Shown here: positions 1 to 12,307 of the stretch, in pieces
Layout of the letters: the number at the start of each line of letters is the position of its first letter
Position numbering within the stretch: the first letter of the stretch is position 1
Assembly (NCBI GenBank): GCA_050084985.1
Contig: JBITNC010000001.1
Span: 74,462,001 to 74,526,000 of the forward strand
DNA: 64,000 bases
DNA from: Nageia nagi
Taxonomy: Eukaryota > Pinophyta
Direction of reading: 5' to 3'
The notes under the pieces: model-generated
The model's input: only the letters and a program-made list of their open reading frames with translations
Databases searched by the model: none
Told to the model about the DNA's origin: nothing
Made by a program: the position numbers and the translations under genes

Positions 1-1671
1 CACCTCAAGGAGAACCTATCCCTTTGTATTTTAAGCTCAAATTCCCTTGTATAAATAATATGGCTGAATATGAGGCTCTTTTCCTTGGTCCAAAAATTGC
101 AATCAAGCTAAACTTTAAGAAAATTAAAAATATTAGTGATTCACAATATATTGTTAATCAAATCCTTGGTACTTATCAATGCCATATTGATATTTTAAAT
201 AAGTATAAGCTTGTTGTTGATAAAATCCTTTTGTAATTTGATAAATATACTATTGAATATTCCCCAAGATCCATTGATAGATTTATAGACACTATGGATT
301 CATTGGGTTCTCTTATTACATCCTAAGACAATCAAGATAAGATCATTATTCACATTACCACTTTGCATAAATTATCTTATATTGTTGGATCCATGATCAA
401 TCAAATTGAAGTTGATAATGTTAATCCTTGGTATCCACTTGTGAAACATTTTCTTAAGCTTGGAAAAGCCCTTAAGATATGACCAAAATTGAAAGATGAT
501 ATTTTAAACAAAAATATGCTAAATACACATTGTTGGGGGACATACTTTATAAATGTGGATATGAAGGCATTCTTTTGAGATATTTTGAACCTGATTAAAT
601 TACCCTTACTCTATCTCAAGCACATTATGGTATATGTGGTGATTACTTTAGTGGTATGGCAATTAAAAAACATTTATTAAGGATGGGATACTTTAGACCA
701 ACAATTGAAAAGATTATGTTCAATATATTAAAAAATACATTAGTGTCAAAAATTTGCAAACCTTCAACACATCCCTTCTCAATACTTACAACCTATTGCA
801 TAGCCTTCTTCACATGGGGGTTAGATCTTATTGACCAAGTGTGTCCCAATTCTTCACAAGGATATAAATTCATTATTACTACAACTAAATATTTTACAAA
901 ATAGGTAGAATCCATGCCCTTAATTGAAGTTAAAGCATTTAAAATTATGGAATTCATTAAGATAAAACCTTAATTGTAGATTTGGAATACCCTCCAAATT
1001 GATCATGGAAAATGGACTTCCCTTTAAAAATAAGTATGTTAGAGATTTGTGTGATAAATATAATATTCAATTATGTTTCTCAACAACTTATTTCCATCAA
1101 GAAAACAAAAAAGTAGAAGCCTCAAATAATAACATTATTAAAGCACTTCAAAAGTGTTTTGGAGACTCATAAAGGGATTTGCATACCAAAATTTCCTATG
1201 CATTATGGGCATATAGAACAAGCATCCACACACCTATAGGAGTAACACTTTTTTAATTAGTTTATGATGTTGAAGTTATTTGTCCCATTTGACTTGAAAT
1301 TCCATCCCTTTATGTTTCTTTATAGTAATTAATTAATGATACTACATATAAGAAAGATAGGCTTGCCCAACTTGATTTACTTAATGAGAAACATATAAGT
1401 GCCCTTCAAAAATTTGAGAATTTACCAAGAATATATTAATATATCTTGCAACTGAAGGGTACATTATCATGAATTTGAAGTTGGTGACCTTTTCCTAAAG
1501 GTAAATCAACAAATTAAAAGTTAACCAAGAATAGGGAGAGGAAAGTTTGCACCTAACTAAATGGGTCCTTACATTGAAATCAACAAATATGGTTCTAGAA
1601 CATACAAATTAGCAACCTTAGAAGGTGTTAAAGAAATTGAAATAATTAATATCATTCACCTTAAACCCTAG
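1..1671 (+). pseudogene. A1 pol remnant: RNase H end and integrase
   Basis: This is the decayed C-terminal part of a gypsy polyprotein. The first 240 bases encode the second half of a plant-type RNase H, with the motifs FPCINNMAEYEAL and SDSQYIVNQ. An integrase follows: zinc-finger remnants lie around 540-760, then WGLDLIDQVCPNSSQGYKF (first catalytic Asp) near 820, MENGLPF at the second Asp position (Asp read as Glu) near 1005, and VEASNNNIIKAL (third catalytic residue kept) near 1115. The C-terminal part ends in INIIHLKP at about 1670, typical of the end of a gypsy integrase. Many stops and frameshifts are present. The same order occurs on the minus strand at 51620-53240 in A2, with residue-level similarity. 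It is not functional. Confidence 0.85.
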
Positions 1672-2789
1672 TACACCTAGACATGAATAACAACCTTAAA
1701 AATATTTAGAAAATATTTTACCAAAAAAAAAATAGAAAATACCAAAAGAAAGTAAAACATGTTAAAAGCACAAAAATAAATATAGAAAATACAAAATACA
1801 AAAAGAGTCTTGCATATCATATCTTTCATCATTAGTTATAATCCTTTATTTATAATATATTAGAATTATGGAAAGGTTTTCAATAGCTATAGCAAGTAGC
1901 TCAAGGTTCCTTTTCATCTATCACTTGTCTTGTATCATCACTTTAGATAATTACATTTGGAGTCAATACTTAGTATTTTTCCACTTTCTAATATCATTAT
2001 ACCTTTTTTTGGGTGCATGGGAATCACAAGTCACTCATATCCTATCCACATTTAGTATATTTATGTCCACTTGTATTTTCTTTATCACCACTTTTATGTA
2101 TATTTATATAATCAATCATGGCATGGACCATTGGACATCATATTTTACCTAGTCCGGTATGGAGCTAGAGCATGTCCTACACATTAAGATGGAACTCAAT
2201 CCTTACCAATTTTTCATTATACATAATGTCATTTTTTTTATTTCCAAATCATTTTCCTTAATCATTTATCATTACATCCATATATCAAAGCCGTTGAATG
2301 ACACTACTTAGCAACAATCTGAATGCAATTTAGCAAAAAAGCTCATTCTACATATTAAAGTGGAAGTCAATCCAAAATCCATTTTTACTTTTATTATATT
2401 GACTTGTTATTTTATGATATTATTTACTCTCTTTCATATATCCCTATGTCAAATTTTAATTCATTTTGTCTCACTTTGTTGAAATTTGCACTTTGCACCT
2501 TTTTGAACTTTGAACTTTTTACCTTTCATTTGGCTTTTAAAAACTTGCTTAACCATTTTGATTTCTTATGCAACTTATTTTGTTCATTGCAAAATTCTAA
2601 ATGGAATTATATAAATTTCATTATGTTTTTTTTTGTCCTATATGTCTTCTTTTTCCTCTCAAAGTGGGCTACTTGCCCACTTTGATCACTTTTTCAACCT
2701 ATGTTGATTTGACCCATTTGATCAATTTTCTTGTAAACTTATCTAATTTTATCTTGTTATATATTATTATACCTTGTCAAATTATTTTG
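1672..2789 (+). other. A1 3' non-coding region, first segment
   Basis: This AT-rich segment lies between the end of pol and the insertion of E. It matches A2 in reverse complement at about 50450-51590, for example the tract with TTGGGTGCATGGGAATCAC and the phrase CATGGCATGGACCATTGGA. Short open frames here (1868-2152, 2404-2792) are hydrophobic and T-rich and show no domain. Because they are only partly matched in A2, I read them as chance ORFs in the long non-coding 3' region that Tat-type elements carry. Confidence 0.7.
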
Positions 2790-4005
2790 TGATCCAAAAT
2801 TAGATCATATCAAATCAACAAAATGAGTACACCATATCAAAGATCTTGTTTCCACAATTCTAGAACTTCCTACACAATCAAAACCCATCATCATTTGCAA
2901 AAGTTATGAGAGTTTGAATATTTGGTGATTTAAAATATGAAAAAGGCAAAAATATATAATCATTAAGTTAAAAACATATGGTGGGTGGCCATTTTATGGA
3001 GGGACCCACTTGTTGAATAGCTAACATGGGAGGGCATGAAAGGAGACCAATGTGGAGGTGACTGGGTGGAGTTGACCACCAATGTGGAAAGGATGTTGAA
3101 GGTGATCACCAGCATGGAGAGGTGGTTTGATCCTACCAAGGCTTGACCACCTATACCTAACTACTATATGCTTGGTGTTAAACACACCTACCAAACTAGC
3201 CACTAGCATTTTGCTATCATTATCGATCAAAGCGAGTTTGACCACCCTATTTTGGACCCCCTAGAAGGTGCCAAGTGGCATTATCTGGTTGGATCTACCC
3301 ATATAAGTGCAAGTTCCATGTTTTAAATTATTTTTGGACTATTGTTGTAATTTTTAAACCTATAGGTGTTAATTTAGATATTCCATACAAATTCTAGAGA
3401 GCATATTGTTGGTTTTTAGTGCAAATTTGGGATGAAGACAAAGGGAGGTTGAGGTTGTATTTCTAGTCAAAACAAGATCTTGTCTTTTTTGGGTTTTATT
3501 ACAAAAGGATGTTATAACCATACTTTTTTCACATAGCTCCTTAATTTAATATAAAAGGAGACTATGAGGGATTTTTTTGGTAGTGTGGATAGTGTGAGTT
3601 TTTGATAGAACATAATGTGTGTGCATTGTAATTCTTTTTTGCTTGTTCTAGAAAGTAAGAATTATTGGGAGAAGAGAAAAGATACTCTAAGTGTAAAGAA
3701 AAGATATTATGCAAAGGTAAATATTGCAAATCATTATATTGACAATATTGGAGTGTTGCATACATATAGACCACAATAAAGAGAGAGCTAAGCTAGACTA
3801 GCCCACATTGGATGAACTAGGGTAAATTTTGTGTTTTCTATTTTGTGGTTTTGATTTATTTTATTTGCACTTGAATTTGAAGTTCTTTTAACTCCTGCAT
3901 TACTTCACATAATTTTCATTTCACAATAAATAATCAAAGAGGTAAACTCATAAAATATGTTGTGATGAATATAGTAATGCTATAAGCATATAGGTTTATG
4001 GATCA
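2790..4005 (+). repeat. E 5' LTR (1216 bp)
   Basis: It starts TGATCCAAAATTAGATCAT and ends TTTATGGATCA. It aligns throughout with 5878-7062, the main length difference being an extra segment in this copy near 2960-2980. A TATA-like ATATAAAAGG at 3549-3558 precedes a conserved transcribed part. A possible polyadenylation signal AATAAA lies near 3774. The two LTRs differ at roughly one base in ten where I compared them, so the insertion is old. Confidence 0.85.
3549..3558 (+). promoter_or_regulatory. TATA-like box in E 5' LTR
   Basis: ATATAAAAGG follows CTCCTTAATTTA. The same context recurs at 6617-6626 in the 3' LTR, so the site is kept in both copies. It probably marks the U3/R promoter of E. 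The transcription start itself is inferred. Confidence 0.5.
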
Positions 4006-4007
4006 TA

Positions 4008-4020
4008 TAGGTATCAAAGC
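4008..4020 (+). other. E primer-binding site (initiator tRNA-Met type)
   Basis: TAGGTATCAAAGC lies two bases after the 5' LTR. It matches the usual plant Met primer site TGGTATCAGAGC with two changes. This supports the placement of the LTR end at 4005. Confidence 0.75.
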
Positions 4021-4084
4021 AATAAGATTAGAGGGCATATACTAATCTATTTTGCAAGTATTTGGTGGATTGGAATATTATTTT

Positions 4085-5644
4085 ATGCTTACCAGATCTA
4101 AAAGTAAGAAAGGTGAAGGAGAACTTGCTGTAGAGGATCTAGAAATTGGTTCAAGAATTTAGAGAAAACAAATGGCTAAAAGGAAAGATTTTAAAAGGAA
4201 TGTTTATATAGAGCTTGATACTGTCAAAACCATGATAGGGAGAATGTCTATGGTTATTTAAAAATTGTGAAATGAAACAAGATTCAAAGATTCTCAAGCA
4301 GAGAGTTCAAGTAGACACAAAATTTAGTAAGGTGATCAAAAATTTTTCTTTACTTCTAAGAAATTGCCTCTTAAACTAGAAGTGAAATTTTATTTACATA
4401 TATATGATGGAGAAATTAATGCCAAAAAAATTGATTTTTGGATGAAGCAGATTGAATTCTATTGTAGAGTGCATGAGATTATGGATGATAGGTTAAAGAT
4501 TCAATTAGCTACACTCAAGTTGGGATTTTAAGCTCTTATATGGTGGGAAAGTTGATCTAATGTGGAGATTATTATCACTACAAGTATAAAATTTATAAAA
4601 CATATCAGAAATCAATTTTATCGACTTGGGTAGTTTCCAAAAATTAACATGGAGTGGCAAAGTCTACATCAAGGTAAGGGGCAAAGTGTACAATACTACA
4701 TTACAAAATTTTGTAAAAAATAAAATATGCTTGGTATTACATTAGATAGTGAAGAAATTTGGTATAAATATATTGGTGGTTGACATTCATATTTGAGACA
4801 TGCAATTCTAGCTTTTGATGCAAATTATTTAAATAAAGTATGTATTCAAGCTACACACCTTGAGGCTCATGATAGACTTAGAGATCAAGATGCTAAAGGT
4901 AAGAAGCAAGTTAATGCGTTGGATAAAAAAGAAAATAAGAAGAAAAAAGAACATTGCTCATATTGTAATGTAGATCATCACATTGATGCAAAGTTTTGAA
5001 AAATTTATCCTAAAAAAGCACCTAAATGGTTTGGGGAAAATCAAGAAAAGAAGAATGCTTTGACTTATAAAAGTAACGAACCTTGTGTTATTGAAGATAC
5101 ATTTGATATTGATGAGAAATTGACTTGTATGGGAGTTAAGAATTCACATGAATTAGATGAGGAGGATAAACAAATTCAATTATTTCATATTAAATTCCAA
5201 GCAAAAAAAACTCAAATTGATGTTTTGTTTGACCCAAAATCAGAAGTTAATATGATTTCAAATAACTTGGTGAAAGATTTGGATTTGAAGACTCAACCTC
5301 ATACACACCCATATCCACTTGGATGGATTTACAAGAATGCTCAAATGCAAGTCAATCGATAATGTAAGTTGAAGTTTATGGTAAATGTAGATTTTTATGA
5401 TAAGTTTTTATTAGATGTAGTGCCTTTAGATGTTTGTGGTATTGTATTAGGTAGCCCATATTTGTATGATAGGGATGCATTTTTTTTGTGTAAAAAGAAT
5501 GAATATAAATTAGAGAAAGATGGTAAAATCTACATTCTTATATCTCATAAAAGTAAGAATCTTATTATTGTAGCTAGACAAGTTAAAAGATTGGTTAATC
5601 CTTCAAGGAACTTAACTTTGGTTATTGTGAAGGATGAGACATAA
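4085..5644 (+). pseudogene. E gag-protease reading frame with premature stops
   Basis: One frame of about 520 codons runs from an ATG (reading MLTRSKSKKGE) to a stop at 5642-5644 without any frameshift, but with roughly a dozen in-frame stops. It contains a gag core near 4370-4800 (motifs FYLHIYDGEINAKKIDFW, INMEWQSLHQ, QYYITKF). A zinc knuckle CSYCNVDHHIDAKF follows at about 4957-4998, with the last Cys changed to Phe. A retropepsin-like domain with LFDPKSEVNMIS near 5220-5255 has its catalytic Asp present but DSG read as DPK. After it comes the conserved tail VVPLDVCGIVLGSPYLY. Most stops sit where CAA, CAG, CGA or TGG would be expected, which points to C-to-T decay. Nothing after the protease resembles RT. 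Confidence 0.85.
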
Positions 5645-5865
5645 GTATCTATACTATAAGTAGAAAAAAAAAACAAGTCATACCTATTGGTAATGAGGTA
5701 AAATATAATTTAGTCTAATGTAGTTTTGTAGGTTGTATTCTAGGATATCCATTAGTTTTAGTATTAGGGAATACATGGAGGTGTTATTGGCATGGACCTA
5801 TGATGGGGAACTAGGTTCCTCAAATTTTTTATCCTTATAGATTTTGAGAATGAAAGAAATCTCTT

Positions 5866-5877
5866 AGTGGGAAGGAG
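5866..5877 (+). other. E polypurine tract
   Basis: GTGGGAAGGAG directly precedes the 3' LTR start TGATC. Its position and purine content are those of a second-strand primer. Confidence 0.7.
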
Positions 5878-7062
5878 TGATCTAAAATTAGATCATATCA
5901 AATCAAAACAATGAGAAGACCCTATCAAAGATCTTGATTCCATGATTTCAAAACTTCTTACGAAATCAAAATTCATCACCATTTTCAAAAGTTATGAGAG
6001 TTTAAATATTTTGGTGATTTAAAATATGAAAAATCCAAAAATATATAATGTGGTGGTTGACCATTTTATGGAGGGACCCTCCTATTGAATAGCTAATGTG
6101 GGAGGTCACCAAAGGAGACCAACATAGAGGTTATTGGGTAGAGTTGATCGCTAGCATGAAAAGGATGTGGAAGGTAACCACCAACATGGAGAGGTAGGTG
6201 GAACTTGCTAGGGATTAACCACCTAGACCTAATCACTAGCCACTTAGCATTAAACATGCTTACTAAACTAGTCACCAACATTTTCCTATTAGCATTGATC
6301 AAAGGGGGGTTGACTGCCATATTTTGGACCCTATACAAGGTGCTAAGTGGCATTATCTGGTTGGATTCATCCATATAAGTGTAAGTTTCATGTTTTAAAT
6401 TATTTTTGGAGTATTATTGTGATTTTTAAACTTGTTGTTAATTTCAAAGTCCATACAAATTCTAGAGAGCATATTATTGGTTTTTAGTGCAAATTTGGGA
6501 TGAAGATAAAGGGAGGTTGAGGTTATGTTTCTAGCCAAAATAAGATCTTGGCTTTTTTTGGTTTTATTCCATATGGATGTTATAACCATATTTTTTCACA
6601 TAACTCCTTAATTTAATATAAAAGAATACTATGAGGGATTTTGTGGGTAATGAAAGTTTTGGAGAGAAGACAATGTGTGTGCATTGTAATTCTTTTTTTC
6701 TTATTTCAAAAAGTAGGAATTATTGGGAGAAGAAAGGAGATACTCTAAGTGTAAAGAAAAGAGACTATGTAAAGGGAAATATTGCAAATCATTTCATTAA
6801 CAATATTTTAGTGTTGCATACATCCAAACCAAAATAAGGAGAGAGCCAAAATGGACTAGCCCACATTCGATGAACCAAGGTAAATTTTGTCTTCTATTTT
6901 TTGGTTTTGATTTATTTTCTTGGCACTTGAATTTGAAGTTCTTTTAACTCCTACATTACTTCACATAATTTTCATTTTAGAATAAATAAGCAAAGAATTA
7001 AACTCATAAAAATCCATTGTGATGAATGTAGTAATTCTATAAGCATATAGGTTTATGGATCA
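5878..7062 (+). repeat. E 3' LTR (1185 bp)
   Basis: It starts TGATCTAAAATTAGATCAT and ends TTTATGGATCA, pairing with 2790-4005. After it the sequence of A1 resumes, as shown by reverse-complement similarity to A2 near 50440. Open frames antisense to both LTRs (3021-3245 and 6093-6374, minus strand) resemble each other only because the LTRs are copies. Confidence 0.85.
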
Positions 7063-7603
7063 CTTTGACTTATTTTGTAATCATTTTCAGGTCTATTTTA
7101 TTTTAGGACCAAAGGTCTTGAAATTTGACACCTTAAAAAGTTACCTTTTGTTTGCTAGTTTTAAACCTATATAACTAAATTTATTTTTCATTATGTCAAT
7201 TTTTAGTGGGTCTTAGATATACTTTCAATCATTCCACCAATTATTCTAGACTAATTTTATCATTTTATATCTTTTTGAAGTTCAAACAAAAGCTCTCTTG
7301 AAATGGTGCACTTTCAATGAGCATTAAAGTTTTTTCATAAATTTAAAGTTGGCTTCAATTTTGGCTTTAAAAATAGGTCAAATGATATATTTTTTTATTC
7401 ATCTTTTCTAGCACTTAGATTTTTCATTTGTATATCCTATTGTCAAACTTTTTATCAAACCAACATCATGATTGCTTATGTTTTAGTGTTAAAGTTGGCT
7501 ATTTTTCACTTTTCAAAAGTGTTAAAATTGTTAAAATCTTATTTTGTTTCATTCTAGTTGCACTTTTATAACATTTTGGATTCATATTTATATTATTGAA
7601 ATA
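7063..7603 (+). other. A1 3' non-coding region, second segment
   Basis: This segment is collinear with the reverse complement of A2 at about 50000-50440. Shared landmarks are TTTAGGACCAAA, TTTATCATTTT, AACCAACATCATGATTG against AACCAACATGATGGTTG, and TTTTCAAAAGTGTTAAAATTGT. No coding potential is seen. Confidence 0.7.
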
Positions 7604-10015
7604 TGTATAAAATTTAGAGGGGGGGTGAATCAATGTATCTTAAAATTTTAACAAGTGTGAAAACCAAAACAAGAAAACAAACACATAATCATGCATCACA
7701 CAACAAGGACCTATAGTGGAAACCCAATGTGGGAAAAATCACTCTATAAAAGGGACTATTTGGACTCCAATCCAAATATGGCCACAACAAGGTTACAATA
7801 TTTTGTAGCACCCACTATGAGGCATAGTACCAACTACCCTATCATTTTGTAGCACCAATTGCAAAGAGCATTGACTCCTCTCTCCAAGCACCCACTTGAT
7901 GAACTCTAATAACAAAGATGAAGGATTCATTATTGTTCACACAATACCCTAAATGATATAGCTCCAATACTTTCTACATTACCAATATCAATAATACATC
8001 CTCTAGTGACTTCTTACTACACTCAACAAAACTCACACATCACTACCTATCTCAACTAGACCTCCTTCACCATACATTGCATAACCAAGACAATTTTACA
8101 TATTGCACTATTTAAACAATAGTTAATGGAACACCTAGACTTCTCTTTATCTTTTCAAATAGTGTTTTTCTCCTAACCTTCCAAGTACCTATCAATTACT
8201 ACTAGTTAGAAAAATAAATGGTTGTCTTTTTGTCTTCAAGTATACTCAACTTATAATGGATGTATTCTTCCAAATATTCATCAACACACTTATCTTTAGA
8301 AGAAGATGACCATTAGATTTCATACATTACACATACTAACCTTTCAAATATTCAATACAGTTACAAATTCACAATCCATTAAAAGATGCTATAGAGTCAT
8401 CTTTTCACTCTTAAGTTTACTGTAGTTTCATAATATGACTTGCATCCTTTTATTAATTCCCCATATGCGCAAATTTCTTTCAAAGGCACTTTTCACTTCA
8501 TAAAATTAGTTATGACCAATTTATATGCCTTTTTAAATTATTCTTAGCAAACAATGTCAGTGCCTTGGTTCACTCCCTAAATGTGCACACCATAAATAAA
8601 CTTTTACATAAAAAAATATCTTTCACTCAATTCAATGTGCCTTCATATTCACTAAGAAAGTACTCTTTTTTTTGTATATTTGAAAATTTGTATTTTTAAA
8701 ATAGGAACAAAGATCATTCTAAAAATATAGTAGTTCATGATGTTGCTTTTTTACAATTGAATACAACTTTTTTTAAAAGAAAACTCAATTTGTTTTAGTA
8801 CCTATCGCTAAGAACCCTTCCAGGTAATGCTAAAAAATTGAACTAAAAATATCATATTAAAAATATTTTAATATGCATATATGTAACACCAAATGGATCC
8901 ACTTTTAAATCACTTTAAAAGAGCTTTTATACTAAAATAGAGGCTATGCACTTCTAACATATGATTCACCTTTTTATCATCAAAGAAAATGAATCATTTT
9001 ATCAAACAAATTGCATGATGCATCTCCTTTACCACACAATAGCATTGGAAAGTATTTTTTCAAATAATTCACATCCATATTCTAAGTCTAAATAGTGAAA
9101 AAACTCTCCATACATTTTTCAAAGATATTTTTTCAAACAATTCACATGCCAAAGTTGAGAAATGAGAAAAAAAGCTCTAGAGGCATTTTTGGAGAGCCAT
9201 AACTTCTTACTGGTTGCATGGTTTAACATGAAATTTGGAACACATATTATCCATATAACTAAATACATTTTGAATATGTAACTCCTCATATTTTATGCAT
9301 ATAACATCTTGTAAAGTGGCCTTTAAAAAATATTTGAAGTCATTTTATCAAACAATACAAATGCTTAGTTTGGTGCACATTAGAGACTCTCATACTTTGG
9401 GACCTCAAATCGAGATGATTCAAAAGACAAAGTTGCTCATATCACCAAGTTATACATGTATAAAATTTCAAATTTTAAATTTTAATACTTTAAGATCCCA
9501 AAATAACCACCCAAGTATTTGCATGAAAACCAAAATTCATGCCTAAAACTAGAAAAGTGGCCTAAACTCATTTTATGATGATCACTATTTTCACATACAA
9601 ACTCTGTTGGCCTTGAAATTTTAAACATGAATTATTGGTATACATTAATACATCAAATTAAAATTTAACCTATGAATCATTACCATTTTCTCCTAATTTG
9701 ATTTGTAAAGAGATAATTTCACCCATATTTCTAATTGTTCCATAATCCACAAAAGTGTACGAAAATGAATTGACATGGAATCTAACCATTACAACATTGT
9801 ACATAAGTTTATTTTTATCCCAACAACTTATCCAATCCATATTGAGCTTTCTATCACTTTTTGTTTTCAATTTTCTGCCTTGACAACTTTTGGTCTGTAT
9901 GTCATTTTTGCACCTGACAACTTTTCAAATCTTGTTGACATCATCACTTCCACATGTGCAACCATGAGAACTATATGTACATTGATATCATCATGTTGAT
10001 AATAAATATAACACT
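7604..10015 (+). mobile_element. H: unclassified insertion beginning near GAGGGGGGGTGAATCA
   Basis: A2 similarity stops near 7603 and resumes near 10015-10035, so about 2.4 kb is inserted. It begins TGTATAAAATTTAG and then GAGGGGGGGTGAATCA, a phrase I associate with abundant non-coding LTR-type repeats in plants, followed by a tract with AACCCAATGTGGGAAAAA. No gag, pol or transposase motif is visible in any frame, and the ORF at 9295-9546 is AT-rich filler. It may be a solo LTR or a large non-autonomous element. No clean target duplication was found, so both edges are approximate. Confidence 0.45.
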
Positions 10016-10929
10016 ACTTCCTTATGCTCAACATATATTTCATTATTGTTCACTTAAATTGAATATTTGAATGTATGATTATGGCCCCTTTTTATCATAT
10101 ATTTGGTATCTTTTTAGACTTCTTTTCACATCATTTTAGGTGTTCATTTATTAACAAATTTTGTGTATTTTTACTTTTTTATTTCACTTGGTATCACTAC
10201 ATCCTATTATTGTTCATACTTCATTTATTTTACCTTTTAAATCTTATCTTTTTAAACATAAGTATTTTTATCTTGCAAAAATAATTATTGTGCTTTTACT
10301 TGTCATTATCAATTGTTATTTTTATCATTGTTGTTTTTATCTATTTATCATTTTGTTATCTTTTTATAATCTTATCATTATGTTATTTTTTGCTATTTTA
10401 TGATCTTTTTATCATTGTTACTTTATTATCTTTTTATCGATTTTGATTTGTTTTTTAGGTCAATTTTAAAATATGATTATCCATACATGTTCATTTTTCT
10501 AAACATAAATAGTATAACAAAGCATATAAACTTAGAAAATTGCATCATCATATTCAAACATAGATCATAAACATAAATACATGCATTGCAAACATTTAAG
10601 CATAGTCTAAATCATAATAAACATAAAACCTAGATCATACATACATCTAAACCATGCATTGCATCCATGAAAACATAGAACATAAATAATCCAATATCAT
10701 ATAAACATCCACCAAAATAAATCATACATATAGATATCCAAACATCTATATGTTGTACATATAGAAAAAATATAAAATATTAGAATCATTTACATGTGCA
10801 TTAAAACATAGGTATATATACATAAATTGACCTTCTAGCCATAAAAAAATAAAATATATAGTACATTGCATGTAGTTGCATCGTGCATCATGATAGTAAA
10901 ATCATACAAAATAATGCATGTTTGGTCAA
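10016..10929 (+). other. A1 3' non-coding region, third segment
   Basis: This pyrimidine-rich, then A-rich segment is collinear with the reverse complement of A2 at about 49170-49960. Landmarks are TTATCTTTTTAT runs, ATGATTATCCATACATGTTCATTTTT, and the series of ACATAAA and ATGCATTGCAT words at 10490-10700. The short ORFs at 10075-10403 are low-complexity F/L/I/Y-rich translations of T-rich DNA, and I reject them as genes. Confidence 0.65.
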
Positions 10930-12018
10930 CCCTACCTACTAGAGTGTGATTTGGCCAGATGAGATGATATGTTATGGGATCTACTCATTTGGACTATATG
11001 ATATTATGACCTCTATGTGGCTATCGATGTCCTTAGTGTACCCTAGCTAGTTCCTATCCTCAAGAGTGTTGGAACTACTACAAGTGGATGAAAAATATTC
11101 ATGAAATCATCCTCATAAGTAGCAATAATATCATTTATTTATATTGTTTGAATGGCCTAACCATTTATCATCTACTCTAGATGGGTAAGTTACTACTATG
11201 CTACAACAAGCTCACCCAATAGCCTCTCTACCCTCTACTTCTAGGTATCCCCTACCTCGACAGGTCCTACATCTCCTCCCTGCTATGGCCTAGGAGGACC
11301 CATTTGTACATTCAACATGACTATATTACCCCACCCTCCAACACCCTCATCATTATCACCCCAACCATTATGACCACCATATCCCCCATCCCATTCATCA
11401 TGGTCTTTGTCATTACCATCACCTCCAACATGACCACCAAAATCTTATAATGAACCATCATATCCTAGGTTGCTAACCATATCCACACTTGCATCCCCAC
11501 CATCGCTTCCTCCATCCTAACCATCCCCATATATTGGGGGAACCATCACTTCTAGTCATTCAATTCAAAACTTATCATATCTTAAGGTATTTCCATGCAT
11601 CCATCACCATTGCGATGATAGCTAAGGGATCCATATCAAGCCCAATATGTTGTTGCTAGTATTCCATCCAATCTAAATATTCTATATATCTTCAATGCCT
11701 AAGTCATATCTTAGATGATCCTAAACTATCAAGTGACTTGATCAAAATAAAAGTACATTATTTCTCCTATATGTGTCCTCAACCATTATCATCTCTTGAT
11801 TCGGGCCAATTTGAAGCCTTCCTTTTCCCATCTTGGGCCATCCATGAAAAGTCTCCACATGATTCCTATGGTCTCATCCTTGTAGTGCATCAAATCCCTA
11901 GTGTAGGGTCACCATCTCCATAGCTCAAAGTGTCTCCCAAATTAAAGTGCATAGAGTACCTCGATCTATGGGTAACCCCATATTATATATGCATCACCAT
12001 GTTTATCATAGGGAAGCC
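10930..12018 (-). pseudogene. A1 antisense plant-mobile-domain-like gene, 3' portion
   Basis: This is the downstream half of the antisense gene whose first half lies at 36584-37420; the copia element D splits the two. It is recognised by similarity to the plus-strand gene of A2 (47338-48740). Both contain a stretch where the coding strand reads as Gly/Trp-rich (here antisense to 11330-11560), and both contain a motif like MDPLAIIAMVMDAW (about 11580-11630 here). Many stops are present. The function of the family is discussed at the A2 copy. Confidence 0.45.
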
Positions 12019-12293
12019 TATTGGAAGTATTTATAACATTATTCCTAAGTCCTAAGTTATTAGAATTAATTAATTAGGCCTAAAGTATTTTCCTAAGTAT
12101 CTAGGTCTAAGTATTTTTAGCTTATTGTTATAACAAGTAATTTGTCATGTAGTGATCTAAAGGTGATATGTATAGTGTGAGTTGTTCATGAGAATATTAT
12201 TCTCAACTTATTATTTTGTCTTGTAATGGCTTTCTTAAGCCTATAAATATGTAACTCATTTTGTGTAATATCAAGAATATTATGGATCTTTCA
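12019..12293 (+). repeat. D 5' LTR (275 bp)
   Basis: It starts TATTGGAAGTAT (TG changed to TA) and ends GGATCTTTCA. It matches 36309-36583 almost base for base. CTATAAATAT at 12241-12250 is a TATA box shared with the other LTR, and the downstream part ATATCAAGAATATTATGG would be R/U5. Confidence 0.95.
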
Positions 12294-12294
12294 A

Positions 12295-12307
12295 TTGGTA
12301 TCAGAGC
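12295..12307 (+). other. D primer-binding site (initiator tRNA-Met)
   Basis: TTGGTATCAGAGC begins two bases after the 5' LTR end. It is the standard plant copia primer site. Confidence 0.9.

Larger units (their letters stand above)
2790..7062 (+). mobile_element. E: non-autonomous LTR element with gag-protease only
   Basis: This element has two LTRs with identical ends (TGATC...GATCA), a tRNA-Met-type primer-binding site just after the 5' LTR and a purine tract just before the 3' LTR. The 1.87-kb interior encodes only gag and protease. No RT, RNase H or integrase is present, and no space is left for them. This fits the described class of terminal-repeat retrotransposons that carry a GAG domain and depend on another element's enzymes. 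The flanking five bases are TTTTG on the left and CTTTG on the right, an imperfect target duplication. It splits the 3' non-coding region of A1. Confidence 0.85.

Noticed and set aside
2771-2789. Possible long target duplication of E (CCTTGTCAAATTATTTTG against CTTTGACTTATTTTG)
   Set aside because: Gypsy-type integrases make 5-bp duplications. The longer match is AT-rich and also explained by repeated words in the target, so only TTTTG/CTTTG is kept as a candidate.
1868-2792. Hydrophobic ORFs that look like membrane proteins
   Set aside because: They are translations of T-rich DNA in the 3' non-coding region of A1. The A2 counterpart does not keep the same frames.
3021-3245. Antisense ORF in E 5' LTR, similar to the one at 6093-6374 in the 3' LTR
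   Set aside because: The similarity follows from the LTRs being copies of one sequence. No domain, and the reading frame is not better kept than the surrounding LTR.
10075-10403. Two overlapping F/L/I/Y-rich ORFs
   Set aside because: Low-complexity pyrimidine-rich DNA, collinear with non-coding A2 sequence.
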